This document shows positions 43,994-53,528 of a stretch of 64,000 nucleotides of DNA, piece by piece. Numbering within the stretch: the first letter of the stretch is position 1; every line of letters starts with the position of its first letter. Made by a program: the position numbers and the translations under genes. Source of the DNA: Paraburkholderia megapolitana (GTDB lineage: Bacteria; Pseudomonadota; Gammaproteobacteria; Burkholderiales; Burkholderiaceae); assembly GCF_007556815.1 (NCBI RefSeq), contig NZ_CP041743.1, positions 1,240,001 through 1,304,000 of the forward strand, written 5' to 3'. The notes under the pieces were generated by a model. That model worked only from the letters and a program-made list of their open reading frames with translations, did not search any database and had not been told where the DNA came from.

Positions 43994-44772
43994 GCTCGTT
44001 CGCCGGGCGCCTGGATGCGCCACTTCATGCATTGAGCGAGATGCTCGCGAGTGCCCGCGCGGCGCGTACGCGGCTCGACGCACCCGCACCGGACCTCGTG
44101 CCTGCAGACGCCGATGCCGCGTATGCGATCCAGCACGAGACGCTGTGGCTTGCCGATGCGCGCATCGGCGGCTGGAAGGTCGGCGCGAAATCGCCGGTAG
44201 CGGCGGTGCAGGGCGCACCGTTGCCGGCTGCCGGCATCCACGCGAGCGGTGCGCGCCTGACGCGCAGCGAGTACGTGCCGGCGGGTCTCGAGCTGGAGAT
44301 CGCGTTTCGTTTTGCGCGCCGCTTCGAACCATCGAATGAGCCGTACAGCGATGCCGAAGTACTCGCAGGTATCGATGGGATCGCTGCCGCCGTCGAGATC
44401 GTGGCGAGTCGCTACACGGGTTGGCCCGAAATCGACCGGCTTGCGCAGCTCGCCGATTTGCAGAATCACGGGGCGCTGATTGTCGGCGAGTTCACGCGTT
44501 ATCGCGCGGACTTTCCGTTCGTCGCACCGGCGTTGCAGCTTCACTTTGAAGGCCGCGACGTGTTGCACAGCGCACCGTCGAATCCAGCGGGCGACCCGCG
44601 GCGGTTGCTGCCATGGCTCGTCAATCATTGCACGCGGAAACTGCGTATCGCAGTGACGCCCGAATGGGTGATCACGACTGGCTCGTACACCGGCATGTTC
44701 TTCCCGGAAACCGCGGGCGAACTGAGCGGGCATATCGATGGCCTCGCTCCGGTGAATCTCGCGCTGCGTTGA
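43990..44772 (+). CDS. 2-keto-4-pentenoate hydratase-like (FAH superfamily)
   Basis: 260 residues. AYAIQHETLWLADARIGGWKVGA and EIAFRFARRFEP give the Glu-Glu metal site of the hydratase/decarboxylase branch. EIVASRYTGW and LQNHGALIVGE are also conserved. This class hydrates 2-oxopent-4-enoate or decarboxylates 4-oxalocrotonate-type acids with Mg2+. It is coupled (ATGA) to the ACS transporter. Here it may act on a dehydrated sugar acid or aromatic-ring fragment. Confidence 0.85.
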   Translation: MSSFAGRLDAPLHALSEMLASARAARTRLDAPAPDLVPADADAAYAIQHETLWLADARIGGWKVGAKSPVAAVQGAPLPAAGIHASGARLTRSEYVPAGLELEIAFRFARRFEPSNEPYSDAEVLAGIDGIAAAVEIVASRYTGWPEIDRLAQLADLQNHGALIVGEFTRYRADFPFVAPALQLHFEGRDVLHSAPSNPAGDPRRLLPWLVNHCTRKLRIAVTPEWVITTGSYTGMFFPETAGELSGHIDGLAPVNLALR

Positions 44773-44809
44773 ACGTAGCGTGTAGCCCATCTCCCCGATC
44801 GACGACCTC

Positions 44810-47800
44810 ATGACGAATCCCACTGCTTCACTGCTCGCGCAACCGATTCATCTGGTGCCGACGGCGTCGCGCATGTTGACGCCGCTCGCAAGCCGCCTGC
44901 GCAGTGCGCTGCAAGGAGACGTGCTGTTCGATGCAGCCAGCCGCGGCCGCTATGCAACCGACGCATCGATCTATCAGATCACGCCGCTCGGTGTCGTCGT
45001 GCCGCGCGATCAGGACGATCTGCGCATCGCGCTCGAGGTCGCGCGCAGCGAAAAAGTGCCGGTGCTCGCGCGCGGCGCGGGCACGAGCCAGTGCGGACAG
45101 ACGGTAGGCGAAGCGCTGGTGATCGATACGAGCAAATGGCTGAACAACATCGTCGCGTTCGACGCAGCCGCGCGCACAGTTACCGTCGAACCCGGCGTCG
45201 TGCTCGATCATCTGAACGCGTGGCTCAAGCCGCATGGCCTGTGGTTTCCGGTGGACGTATCGACGGCTGCGCAGTGCACGATCGGCGGAATGGCCGGCAA
45301 CAACTCGTGCGGCTCGCGCTCGATCGAATACGGCAACATGGTGCACAACGTCGACGCGATCGACGCCGTGCTTGCGGACGGTACAAACGCGCGCTTTGGG
45401 TCGTTGCATACGGCGCCGGACGGTGCGCGGATGCAGCAGATCGTCGATGGATTGAAACGCATCGCGTTGCGCGAACGCGATGAGATCGTCGAACGCGTGC
45501 CGAAAGTTTTGCGTCGTGTGGGCGGCTACAACATCGACCTGTTCGACTGCCAGAACCCGCGCGCCTATACCGACGATGGTTCGGCGAACCTCGCGCATCT
45601 GCTGGTCGGCTCGGAAGGCACGCTCGCGTTCAGCCGGCAACTGACGCTGAAGCTCGCGCCATTGCCGGCACACAAGGCACTCGGCGTCGTGAACTTCCCG
45701 ACCTTCCGGCAAGCGATGGAACTCACGCAACACATCGTCAAGCTGCATCCGGTTGCAGTCGAACTGGTCGATCGCACGATGATCGATCTCGCGATCGGCA
45801 ACCCGGCGTTTCGTCCGGTGATCGAGCAGGCGCTGGTCGGCGCGCCCGAAGCGATCCTGCTGGTCGAGTTCGCCGGCGATGCGCGCGATGTGCAGCTCGC
45901 CGCGCTCGGCCAACTGACCGAGTTGATGGGCGATCTCGGCTTGCCCGGCTCGGTCGTGCAGATGCCGGATGCGAACGCGCAAAAGGCGTTGTGGGAAGTG
46001 CGCAAGGCCGGTCTGAACATCATGATGAGCATGAAGGGCGACGGTAAGCCGGTGTCGTTTATCGAAGATTGCGCGGTGCCGCTCGAACATCTCGCCGACT
46101 ACACGAGTCGCCTGACCGAGGTGTTTCATCGTCACGGCACCGAAGGCACGTGGTACGCGCACGCGAGCGTCGGCACGCTACATGTGCGGCCGATTCTCGA
46201 CATGCGTCGCGACGGCGCGCACAAGATGCGCGCCGTCGCAGATGAAGCGGCGGCGCTCGTGCGCGAATACAAGGGCGCGTATTCGGGCGAGCACGGCGAT
46301 GGGCTGTGTCGCGGCGAATGGATCGCGTGGCAGTACGGTCCGCGTTTGAACCGGGCATTCGGCGAGATCAAACAGCTGCTCGATCCCGACAACCGCTTCA
46401 ATCCGGACAAGATCGTGCGGCCACCGGCGATGGATGACGCACGTCATTTCCGCTTCGCGCCTGGGTATCGCGAGCGCGCGCTGACTCCCGCGCTCGACTG
46501 GTCCGCATGGAACGTCGAACGCGATCCGTTGACCGGCGCCGAAACACCGGCCGGTAGCGGCGGCGATCTGACCGGCGGGCTCGCGAAAGCGGTCGAGATG
46601 TGCAACAACAACGGCCATTGCCGCAAGTTCGATGCGGGCACGATGTGCCCGAGCTATCGCGTGACGAAGGACGAGCAACATGTCACGCGTGGTCGTGCGA
46701 ATACGCTGCGCCTCGCGCTGTCGGGACAGCTCGGCGATGCCGGGCTGGCTAGCGTCGAAGTGAAGGATGCGCTCGACCTGTGTGTGTCGTGCAAGGGCTG
46801 CAAGCGCGATTGCCCGACCGGCGTCGATATGGCGAAGCTGAAGATCGAAGCGCGTGCGGCCTGGGCTGGCCGCCATGGTGTGCGGATGCGCGAGAAGCTG
46901 GTCGCGTACCTGCCGCGGTATGCGCCGTTTGCGAGTCGTATGCCTCGACTCGTCGCGCTGGCGAACAATGTACCGGTGTTGTCCGCATGGACGCGGCGCA
47001 TGCTCGGCTTCGCGGCGCAGCGCGCGTTGCCGCGTTTCAGCAAGTCGTTTCTGTCGACGGTACCGCCGCTTGTTGCGCCAGTGTCGAACGCAGTCGCGCA
47101 GAAAGAGGTGTTGCTGTTCGTCGATACGTTCAACAACCATATCGAACCCGACAACGCGCGTGCAGCGCAACGCGTGCTGGAAGCGGCGGGTTATACGGTG
47201 CATTTCAATACGGTGCCAGGCGAGCGGCCGTTGTGTTGCGGCCGCACGTTTCTTGCGGCCGGGCTCGTCGATGAAGCGAAGCGGGAAGCGCGCCGGATGC
47301 TCGATGCGTTGCGACCGTTCGTCGCGCGCGGTGTGCCGGTGGTCGGCCTCGAACCGTCGTGCCTACTTACTTTGCGCGATGAATTCCTGCACTACGGCTT
47401 CGGTGACGATGCCGTGAAGCTGTCGAAGCTTGCGTTCCTGTTTGAAGAATTTCTCGTTCGCGAGGCGGAGGCGGGACGGATGCAGCTCGATCTGCAGCCG
47501 TTGGCGAGTACGTCACAGGCGCTCGTGCATGGGCATTGTCATCAGAAAGCGTTTGCTGCGTTCACCCCGGTGCAGACCGTGCTGGGATGGATTCCGCAGC
47601 TGAAGGTGTCGACGGTGGAGTCGTCGTGCTGTGGGATGGCCGGTAGCTTCGGGTATGAGGCCGAGCACTACGATGCGTCGCTCGCGATGGCGGAGTTGTC
47701 GCTGCTGCCGACTGTGCGGCGCGCGGGTGCGGATACGGTGACGGTGGCCGACGGTACGAGTTGCCGGCATCAGATTCATGACGGCGCGGGTGTCGATGCG

Positions 47801-47845
47801 CTGCATGTTGCGCGGGTGCTGGAGCGGGCGCTTGTCACACGATGA
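44810..47845 (+). CDS. FAD/Fe-S 2-hydroxyacid dehydrogenase (YdiJ-like, fused)
   Basis: 1011 residues, a natural fusion. Residues about 45-290 are a PCMH-type FAD domain (PVLARGAGTSQCGQTVG, GGMAGNNSCGSRSIEYG). Residues 290-550 are an FAD-oxidase C domain (WYAHASVGTLHVRPILDM, YSGEHGDGLCRGEW). A 2[4Fe-4S] ferredoxin region at about 610-690 contains CVSCKGCKRDCPTG. C-terminal CCG domains hold CCGRTFLAAG, HGHCHQKAF and SSCCGMAGSFGYE. The layout and length match E. coli YdiJ, a D-2-hydroxyglutarate/D-2-hydroxyacid dehydrogenase. It oxidises a D-2-hydroxyacid and passes electrons through Fe-S clusters. It ends the GntR-controlled cluster, and the product, a 2-oxo acid, could be the aminotransferase substrate. 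Confidence 0.9.
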   Translation: MTNPTASLLAQPIHLVPTASRMLTPLASRLRSALQGDVLFDAASRGRYATDASIYQITPLGVVVPRDQDDLRIALEVARSEKVPVLARGAGTSQCGQTVGEALVIDTSKWLNNIVAFDAAARTVTVEPGVVLDHLNAWLKPHGLWFPVDVSTAAQCTIGGMAGNNSCGSRSIEYGNMVHNVDAIDAVLADGTNARFGSLHTAPDGARMQQIVDGLKRIALRERDEIVERVPKVLRRVGGYNIDLFDCQNPRAYTDDGSANLAHLLVGSEGTLAFSRQLTLKLAPLPAHKALGVVNFPTFRQAMELTQHIVKLHPVAVELVDRTMIDLAIGNPAFRPVIEQALVGAPEAILLVEFAGDARDVQLAALGQLTELMGDLGLPGSVVQMPDANAQKALWEVRKAGLNIMMSMKGDGKPVSFIEDCAVPLEHLADYTSRLTEVFHRHGTEGTWYAHASVGTLHVRPILDMRRDGAHKMRAVADEAAALVREYKGAYSGEHGDGLCRGEWIAWQYGPRLNRAFGEIKQLLDPDNRFNPDKIVRPPAMDDARHFRFAPGYRERALTPALDWSAWNVERDPLTGAETPAGSGGDLTGGLAKAVEMCNNNGHCRKFDAGTMCPSYRVTKDEQHVTRGRANTLRLALSGQLGDAGLASVEVKDALDLCVSCKGCKRDCPTGVDMAKLKIEARAAWAGRHGVRMREKLVAYLPRYAPFASRMPRLVALANNVPVLSAWTRRMLGFAAQRALPRFSKSFLSTVPPLVAPVSNAVAQKEVLLFVDTFNNHIEPDNARAAQRVLEAAGYTVHFNTVPGERPLCCGRTFLAAGLVDEAKREARRMLDALRPFVARGVPVVGLEPSCLLTLRDEFLHYGFGDDAVKLSKLAFLFEEFLVREAEAGRMQLDLQPLASTSQALVHGHCHQKAFAAFTPVQTVLGWIPQLKVSTVESSCCGMAGSFGYEAEHYDASLAMAELSLLPTVRRAGADTVTVADGTSCRHQIHDGAGVDALHVARVLERALVTR

Positions 47846-47859
47846 GGTAATAGCCTTTC

Positions 47860-48282
47860 CTATACCAGGCTGTGCTCCCACGGATTCAAAAGTGGGACAC
47901 CGGTAGCCTTGAAATCATCGGTATTACGCGTAACGACAGTCATGCCGTGTACAAGCGCAGTCGCCGCGATTACTGCGTCACGCTCGGCCTGCGGATCAGG
48001 AACATGCAGCCTCGCACACCGCAGGGCGACCGCCTGGTCGAATGCCAGCACCCGGCCCGCGAACTGAGGCAAAACCTGACCGTCGAACCAGGCACGCAAG
48101 ACCGCCCCTTGGGCGGCATCTTTGCGTTCTTTTTTTGACACGCCGAGTTCGAGTTCGAAAACCGTGATGGCGGAAAGAAACTGCGCGGCGACTGGCTGGG
48201 AAGATGCCCAGGCGAGAACGTTTATGTTCGCTCGCTTCGGCACGCGCAGTTCGGAGATAACGTTGGTGTCGAGCAGGAACAT
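47860..48282 (-). CDS. PIN-domain ribonuclease toxin, VapC/FitB-like
   Basis: 140 residues. MFLLDTNVISELRVPKR is the FitB-type opening (Asp5 and the SELR motif). The other acidic residues are Glu43 in ITVFELELG, Asp102 in ERDAVIAATA, and Asp122/Asp123 in VVTRNTDDF, making the PIN metal site. It would cleave RNA when freed from its antitoxin. The start overlaps the antitoxin stop by one base (TGATG). Confidence 0.9.
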   Translation of the reverse strand: MFLLDTNVISELRVPKRANINVLAWASSQPVAAQFLSAITVFELELGVSKKERKDAAQGAVLRAWFDGQVLPQFAGRVLAFDQAVALRCARLHVPDPQAERDAVIAATALVHGMTVVTRNTDDFKATGVPLLNPWEHSLV

Positions 48283-48536
48283 CAGGAAAGATCCGCCTCG
48301 CGAAAGAGACCACCGGCACGCGGCACCTCGAATTCGACCTCAACCTCGCCGCGTTGTGCGAGCGCATCGGCAAGGGTCGTGATGCCGCCTGCAAGCCTCC
48401 GGTATTCCTCGATACTCAAGAGTACATGTGAAGGCTTACCGCGATCCGTAATGAACACCGGACCGCTCAACGACGCCTTCTTTGCCTCACTAGCCGACTG
48501 GTTGAACTCGCGGCTGGTCATAGTCAGAACGCTCAC
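48282..48536 (-). CDS. Phd/YefM-family antitoxin
   Basis: 84 residues from GTG 48536 (GAGGTG upstream). MTSREFNQSASEAKKASLSG and FITDRGKPSHVLLSIEEYRRL match the Phd/YefM N-terminal DNA-binding fold, followed by an acidic C-terminal tail that would wrap the PIN toxin. A 7-bp inverted repeat upstream (48555-48576) is the probable autoregulatory operator. Confidence 0.9.
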   Translation of the reverse strand: MSVLTMTSREFNQSASEAKKASLSGPVFITDRGKPSHVLLSIEEYRRLAGGITTLADALAQRGEVEVEFEVPRAGGLFREADLS

Positions 48537-48554
48537 GGGACACCTCTACTCTAT

Positions 48555-48576
48555 AATGTAGGGATGTTACTACATT
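48555..48576. promoter_or_regulatory. Toxin-antitoxin operator AATGTAG-N8-CTACATT
   Basis: Perfect 7-bp arms at 48555-48561 and 48570-48576, beginning 19 bases upstream of the antitoxin GTG, in a short AT-rich stretch. This is the usual place for Phd/YefM autoregulation. Confidence 0.6.
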
Positions 48577-48681
48577 GATGCTGACTGTGCAAGAAAGGCT
48601 ACCTTTCCTGAACGTGGTTGACCCTTGTGGTGCTTCGAGTCAACGGTGCTGCTGAGGTCTACGCGACTGCATTTCCAGTAG

Positions 48682-49143
48682 CTAATCGATCTCATGTTCA
48701 CGAGCGTCGACTTCGAACGGTGCATCGTAATAACCCACCGTAACGAGCTGCTGGAAATACACGGGCAGGAAAGCGGCTATCGAGCCGGCAGTCTCGTACT
48801 GATGGACATGCCTGCACTCATGCGTTAACAGTTGTCGCGATTCGTGCCCCTCGACGATGAAAATCGTGTGACCTAGTGTCAGTCCGATTGCGTCTGGTCC
48901 CAGTAGCCCTGTGTCGAGTGCGATGGCTCGTAGCGCAGCGTCGTCCGGTAGCGGCATGTGGGGAACAACTAGCACACGGATTCGCTCGGGTTGGGCTACG
49001 CCGACCGCTTTCGCATCGGCGACGCCCGATTCCGTCAATGGCGCGCCAGTATTTAAAACTAGCTGGGATTGCGCTTCCGCCCACGCGATCGCTGCAGGAA
49101 GATTGGCTGAAAGGACTGTCGCAAGGTCGACCATGTTCTTCAC
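48682..49143 (-). CDS. Small HExxH-containing protein of unknown function
   Basis: 153 residues from GTG 49143, or 150 from ATG 49134; neither has a strong ribosome-binding site. The notable part is LLTHECRHVHQYETAG (105-120): H108-E109-C-R-H112 is a zincin HExxH motif followed by Gln115, with Glu144 in FEVDAREHE a possible third ligand. This resembles the core of DUF4157-type putative peptidases. The N-terminal 90 residues show no motif that I recognise, and no signal peptide or membrane segment is visible. It lies upstream of the toxin-antitoxin pair on the same strand, with a 145-bp gap. Confidence 0.65.
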   Translation of the reverse strand: MKNMVDLATVLSANLPAAIAWAEAQSQLVLNTGAPLTESGVADAKAVGVAQPERIRVLVVPHMPLPDDAALRAIALDTGLLGPDAIGLTLGHTIFIVEGHESRQLLTHECRHVHQYETAGSIAAFLPVYFQQLVTVGYYDAPFEVDAREHEID

Positions 49144-49189
49144 CCCGGATGAATTTGTCTCGATAGAAAGTGTTCGCTACAGCAAACCT

Positions 49190-50146
49190 TTATTTGACCG
49201 CCGCGACGAACTTGTCGAGCATGATGTTACGCCCGCATAGAACGACCGCGACTGCCTTGCCGCGATAGGCAGCAGCACTTCGCAGCATGCTCGCGAGCGC
49301 GACGCCGGCCGCGCCTTCGACCATCCAGCGATCGGTCTGCGCAAGGCGTTTCATCGCAGCCTTGATCTCGTCTTCCGAAACCAGCACCGTCCTGTCGATC
49401 AAACGCTGCGCAAGCGCGAACGTGATCGCACCAGGCTCGACACCGCCCGCCGTGCCGTCCGAGATCGTATCGGTCTCGTCGACGTCGATCACCTTGCCGG
49501 CCTCCAGGCATCGATAGAGCGCCGGTGCGTTGGTTGGCCAGCAACCGACGATATCGGTAGCCGGGCTCGCCTGTTCGAGCGCGGCGCCGATGCCCGAGAT
49601 CATTCCGCCGCCGCCCACCGATGCGAACACCGCCGCAAGCTGTGAATGTTGCTCCGCGAGTTCGATACCGATCGTGCCTTGTCCGGCGATCACATCGATG
49701 TCGTTGTACGGCGGCACGAACGGCAGGCCATCGCGTTGCGCGCGACGCGCGGCTTCGAGTTCGACTTCGAGTGTCGAGGCATCGATTGTCACGACGTTCG
49801 CGCCGAGCGCCCGCATTGCTTCGAGCTTTACAGGCGATGCAGCAACCGATGCGTACACAGTGACCGGCACACCGGCGAGCTTGCCGGCCAGTGCCACACC
49901 CTGACCGTGATTACCGGTCGACACAGCGGCGATGCCGTTACGACGCAACACGGGATCGAGCAGGCGCAGCTTGTTCGTCGCGCCACGGAACTTGAACGAG
50001 CCCGTGTGCTGCAGATGTTCACACTTGAGGTACACGTCGCAGCCGGTCGCGGCGGACAGCAGCGGACTATGCGTGAGCGGCGTCACTGCAACCTGCGGCC
50101 GGATCGCGCGATGGGCTTCGACGATGCGCTCGTACAGTTGATCCAT
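49190..50146 (-). CDS. Threonine/serine dehydratase-like PLP enzyme
   Basis: 318 residues, the length of single-domain (catabolic-type) dehydratases without an ACT domain. The PLP Lys is Lys52 in HTGSFKFRGA. AAVSTGNHGQGVALAG and FASVGGGGMISGIG (the glycine-rich phosphate loop) complete fold type II. It would deaminate threonine or serine to a 2-oxo acid, or act on a hydroxylated relative. It lies six bases after an aminotransferase on the same strand, so both are cotranscribed. Confidence 0.87.
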   Translation of the reverse strand: MDQLYERIVEAHRAIRPQVAVTPLTHSPLLSAATGCDVYLKCEHLQHTGSFKFRGATNKLRLLDPVLRRNGIAAVSTGNHGQGVALAGKLAGVPVTVYASVAASPVKLEAMRALGANVVTIDASTLEVELEAARRAQRDGLPFVPPYNDIDVIAGQGTIGIELAEQHSQLAAVFASVGGGGMISGIGAALEQASPATDIVGCWPTNAPALYRCLEAGKVIDVDETDTISDGTAGGVEPGAITFALAQRLIDRTVLVSEDEIKAAMKRLAQTDRWMVEGAAGVALASMLRSAAAYRGKAVAVVLCGRNIMLDKFVAAVK

Positions 50147-50152
50147 GGTCGC

Positions 50153-51283
50153 TTACCTCGATGCGGCGTACGTCGTCAAAAATTCGGAGACGCGTGCGAG
50201 TCCCGCTTCGAGCACCGCACGGCTGTTGGTATAACCGATGCGCACGTAGCCTTCCATATCGAGCGCGCTACCGGGCGTGAACATCACGCCAGTCTTCTCC
50301 AGCAACGCAACGCAGAAGTCACGCGACGAAACCGGCAGATCGACGCGCACCAGCGCCGTCGTTCCGGACTTCGGTTTCACATACGAGAGCACGGGTTCTT
50401 TAGCGATCCACGCATCGAGCACCGCGAGGTTGGTGCGCAGAATCTCGTGATTACGCTTCAGCAGGGCGGCGCGATTTTCCAGCGCAATCGACGCGAACAG
50501 ATCGTTGAGCATGCCGACGCTGATCGTGTTGTAGTCGCGGTGAATCTGCACGCGGCCGATCAGTTCGACCGGCGCGACGATCCAGCCTACCCGCAGGCCC
50601 GCCAGCGACCACGTCTTCGACATGCTGCCGGTGCTGATGCCCTTTTCGTACAGGTCCGCAACCGATGCGGTGAAGCCGTCACCATGCTGATCGGTGCCGC
50701 GATAGACCTCATCGCACAGAATGTACGCGCCGCAGGACCGCGCAATCGCGACGAGCGCTTCGAGGAACGGCCGCTCCATTAGCGAGCCGGTGGGGTTGTT
50801 CGGATTGTTGATCGCGATGAGCCGCGTGTCGGGCCGGATCATGCGCTTGAGTTCGTCGAGGTCGGGCAGGAAACCGTTCTCGGGACGCAGTCGCAGAATC
50901 TCCACCTGCGCGCCATAGCTCTCCGGAATCGAATAGTGCTGCTGGTACGTGGGCAACACCGAGATGACGTGATCGCCGGGTTCGACGAGCGTTTCGTAGA
51001 CCAGCGCGTTCGCGCTGATCGCACCGTGTGTGATCAGCACGTTCGGCACGGCTTGCTTCTCATACAACGACGCGACGTTTGAACGGAGCCGCTCGGTACC
51101 GTCGATGGCTCCGTAGGTCAGCCTCATCGGCAACACGTCGGCGAGGATCGCATCCTTCTTGCCAGCGAGATCGAGCAGCTCTTCGACAGTCAGCGATTCC
51201 ACACAGGTTTCGGCCAGATTCAGCTCGCAGTGGTTTTCGTACTGATCCATCCAGCGCTCGACACCGAATTCCCTGATCTTCAT
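50153..51283 (-). CDS. Class I/II PLP aminotransferase
   Basis: 376 residues. The fold type I features are NNPNNPTGSLM (159-169), YILCDEVYRG with the PLP Asp, and Lys223 in GSMSKTWSLAGLRVGW, then an Arg in MEGYVRIGYTN that binds the substrate carboxylate. The family is broad, so the substrate is not given. It precedes the dehydratase-like gene by six bases; together they could process a beta-hydroxy amino acid. The 237-bp gap upstream probably holds their promoter. Confidence 0.87.
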   Translation of the reverse strand: MKIREFGVERWMDQYENHCELNLAETCVESLTVEELLDLAGKKDAILADVLPMRLTYGAIDGTERLRSNVASLYEKQAVPNVLITHGAISANALVYETLVEPGDHVISVLPTYQQHYSIPESYGAQVEILRLRPENGFLPDLDELKRMIRPDTRLIAINNPNNPTGSLMERPFLEALVAIARSCGAYILCDEVYRGTDQHGDGFTASVADLYEKGISTGSMSKTWSLAGLRVGWIVAPVELIGRVQIHRDYNTISVGMLNDLFASIALENRAALLKRNHEILRTNLAVLDAWIAKEPVLSYVKPKSGTTALVRVDLPVSSRDFCVALLEKTGVMFTPGSALDMEGYVRIGYTNSRAVLEAGLARVSEFLTTYAASR

Positions 51284-51520
51284 GACTTCTGCCTCACCGG
51301 TTGGGTACGCGTTTCGTTGCTTGCATATGCCGTCGTACGTAGCTCGCGACGTATAAGCGAACGAGTATAGACGAAAAGTCTCAAATGGACGAATTAGAAT
51401 AAATCGTGTCGAAGCGGTCGTGGACGGGCCGCGGCAACAGGCACCGGGCAGAAAAGACGGAAGAAGTGCGTAGTCGAACCCGGCGAATTTTCAAGCGAAC
51501 AGCCACACAGGCCACTCGTA

Positions 51521-52483
51521 TCAAGCCGCCTGCACAGCCTGCCGAAAAACCACCGGCGCAACCCCAAACGCCTCGCGAAACCGGTGACTAAAGTGGCTGG
51601 CATTCGCATACCCACACTCCGCAGCAACCTGCACTAGCGGAAGCGCGGTCGTACGCAACAGCGTACGTGCACGTTCCAGACGCTGCTGCGCAATCCACGC
51701 ATGCGGTGGCAAACCGAACGATGTGCGAAACATCCGCGCAAAGTGAAATTCCGACAAACCGGCCACACCGGCAAGCTCACCGAGCGTAATCGGTTGCGTC
51801 AAATGACTATCGATGTAGTCACGCAGCCTGCGGCGTATCGCCACCGACAACCCGCCCTTCAATGCCGCGCCGATCCGGCGCACCCCCTGCGAACGCAGCA
51901 ACAAACTCAATACTTCGTGTGCTGTTTCGTTGGTCCGCAGCCGCCCGTCCGGATCATCCCACTGCTCGAACACCAGCGACTGACACAAGCTGGCGATACG
52001 CGCATCCTCAAAGTAAGTGCGATCGGCAAGCGTCATTTCGCGCGGCTCGCGATCCAGTTCCTGAACGGCGCGCTGCGTGAAATGCTCGGGCAGGAAGTAC
52101 AGATGGATGAAGTGCATATGGCCGCGCACCCACCAGCGCGATTCGTGATCGCCGGGCAGCGCGCACAGACGGCTCGGCGCGCCGAAGCGGCCCGGCAGCT
52201 TCTGGCGCTCGGTGCGGTAGCCGCCGTCCAGATAGCACGACAGCGTGTGATGGCCAGGCTGTTCGTAGACGGTTTCCGCTTCCTCGGTGAGGCGTGTCCA
52301 TTCGGCGACGGCCAGGTGGTCGCCGAGCCATGCAAAACGTTCGAGCGTTGCGTTGGCGTCGCGCAGCGTATGACATACCGATTGCAGGCCGAACGGGGTA
52401 TCGGCGGAACCGGCTTGCGGAATGGGCGCTCCGGCAGGCAGCAAAACGGCGTCGGGAGCGGGAGGCGATGAGCGGCGGGACAT
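51521..52483 (-). CDS. AraC-family regulator
   Basis: 320 residues. The N-terminal 200 form a cupin-like ligand domain. The C-terminal 100 hold two helix-turn-helix motifs: ITLGELAGVAGLSEFHFARM and VQVAAECGYANASHFSHRF. The gene lies upstream of the aminotransferase on the same strand and divergent from the DMT exporter gene 139 bp away. It likely controls the exporter, and possibly the amino-acid genes. Confidence 0.9.
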   Translation of the reverse strand: MSRRSSPPAPDAVLLPAGAPIPQAGSADTPFGLQSVCHTLRDANATLERFAWLGDHLAVAEWTRLTEEAETVYEQPGHHTLSCYLDGGYRTERQKLPGRFGAPSRLCALPGDHESRWWVRGHMHFIHLYFLPEHFTQRAVQELDREPREMTLADRTYFEDARIASLCQSLVFEQWDDPDGRLRTNETAHEVLSLLLRSQGVRRIGAALKGGLSVAIRRRLRDYIDSHLTQPITLGELAGVAGLSEFHFARMFRTSFGLPPHAWIAQQRLERARTLLRTTALPLVQVAAECGYANASHFSHRFREAFGVAPVVFRQAVQAA

Positions 52484-52622
52484 GATGGGTGAAGTATAGA
52501 GCGTGAGCTGTCAGCACTGCCCGCGTCGACGAAAAAGTGCGCAATCCTGGACAAGCGGCCCGACCGCGTGCGGCGCATAGTCGTACTCCGGGATTGTCCG
52601 GGGCCTTTTACCGCAAGCCGTC

Positions 52623-53522
52623 ATGAATCTTTCGCTCTACGCGCTGACCGTCCTGATCTGGGGCACCACCTGGATTGCCATCAAGTGGCAGCTTGGCGTC
52701 GTGGCGCCGCCGGTGTCGATTGCGTGGCGCTTCTGGCTCGCCGCGGCAGTGCTGTTCGCGCTGCTGCGTGTGATGCGTCGGCCTGTGCTCCCGCCGCGCG
52801 AGGCATGGCGCTTTCTCGTCGCGCAGGGCCTCGCGTTGTTCTGCGTGAATTTCCTGTGCTTCTACTACGCGGAGCAGGTCGTGCCGAGCGGTCTCGTAGC
52901 GGTCGTGTTTTCCACGGCGCCGCTGTTGAATTCGCTCAATGGCCGGTTGTTCATGGGGCGGCCGCTGCAACCGGCGGCGATCGTCGGCGCGTTGCTCGGC
53001 CTTGCCGGTATCGTGTGCCTGTTCCTGCAACAGATGGCCGGCCACATCGGCGACCACGCTACGTGGCTCGGCCTTGGCATCGCGTTTCTCGGCACGCTGT
53101 GCTTTTCGGCGGGCAATCTGCTGTCGAGCCGGATGCAGTCGATGGGGTTGCATCCGCTCGTCACCAATAGCTGGGCAATGCTGATCGGTGCCGTCGTGCT
53201 GACCGTTGGCAGTGCGCTTGCGGGTCTGCCGTTCACGGTCGAGCCGACTGCGCGCTATCTGGGCGCGCTTGCATATCTCGCGGTGCCGGGTTCGGTGATT
53301 GGTTTCACTGCGTATCTGACGCTCGTCGGGCGGATCGGGCCGGAGCGCGCGGCATACTGCACCGTGTTGTTTCCGATCGTTGCGCTTGCGGTATCGACGG
53401 TATTCGAGGGCTACCAGTGGTCGGCGCTCGCCGTGCTCGGTCTCGTGCTCGTCGTTGCCGGCAACCTCGTTGCATTTAATCTGACGCGGCGGTTCTTTGC
53501 GCGGCCGGCTGTGTCACGGTAG
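52623..53522 (+). CDS. DMT-superfamily (EamA) transporter
   Basis: 299 residues with ten membrane helices in two EamA halves. LYALTVLIWGTTWIAIKWQL opens the first repeat, and YLAVPGSVIGFTAYLTLVGRIG and LAVSTVFEGYQWS belong to the second. Members export amino acids or related metabolites. The divergent AraC gene, beside an aminotransferase/dehydratase pair, supports amino-acid efflux; this is inference. Confidence 0.88.
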   Translation: MNLSLYALTVLIWGTTWIAIKWQLGVVAPPVSIAWRFWLAAAVLFALLRVMRRPVLPPREAWRFLVAQGLALFCVNFLCFYYAEQVVPSGLVAVVFSTAPLLNSLNGRLFMGRPLQPAAIVGALLGLAGIVCLFLQQMAGHIGDHATWLGLGIAFLGTLCFSAGNLLSSRMQSMGLHPLVTNSWAMLIGAVVLTVGSALAGLPFTVEPTARYLGALAYLAVPGSVIGFTAYLTLVGRIGPERAAYCTVLFPIVALAVSTVFEGYQWSALAVLGLVLVVAGNLVAFNLTRRFFARPAVSR

Positions 53523-53528
53523 ATCGCA

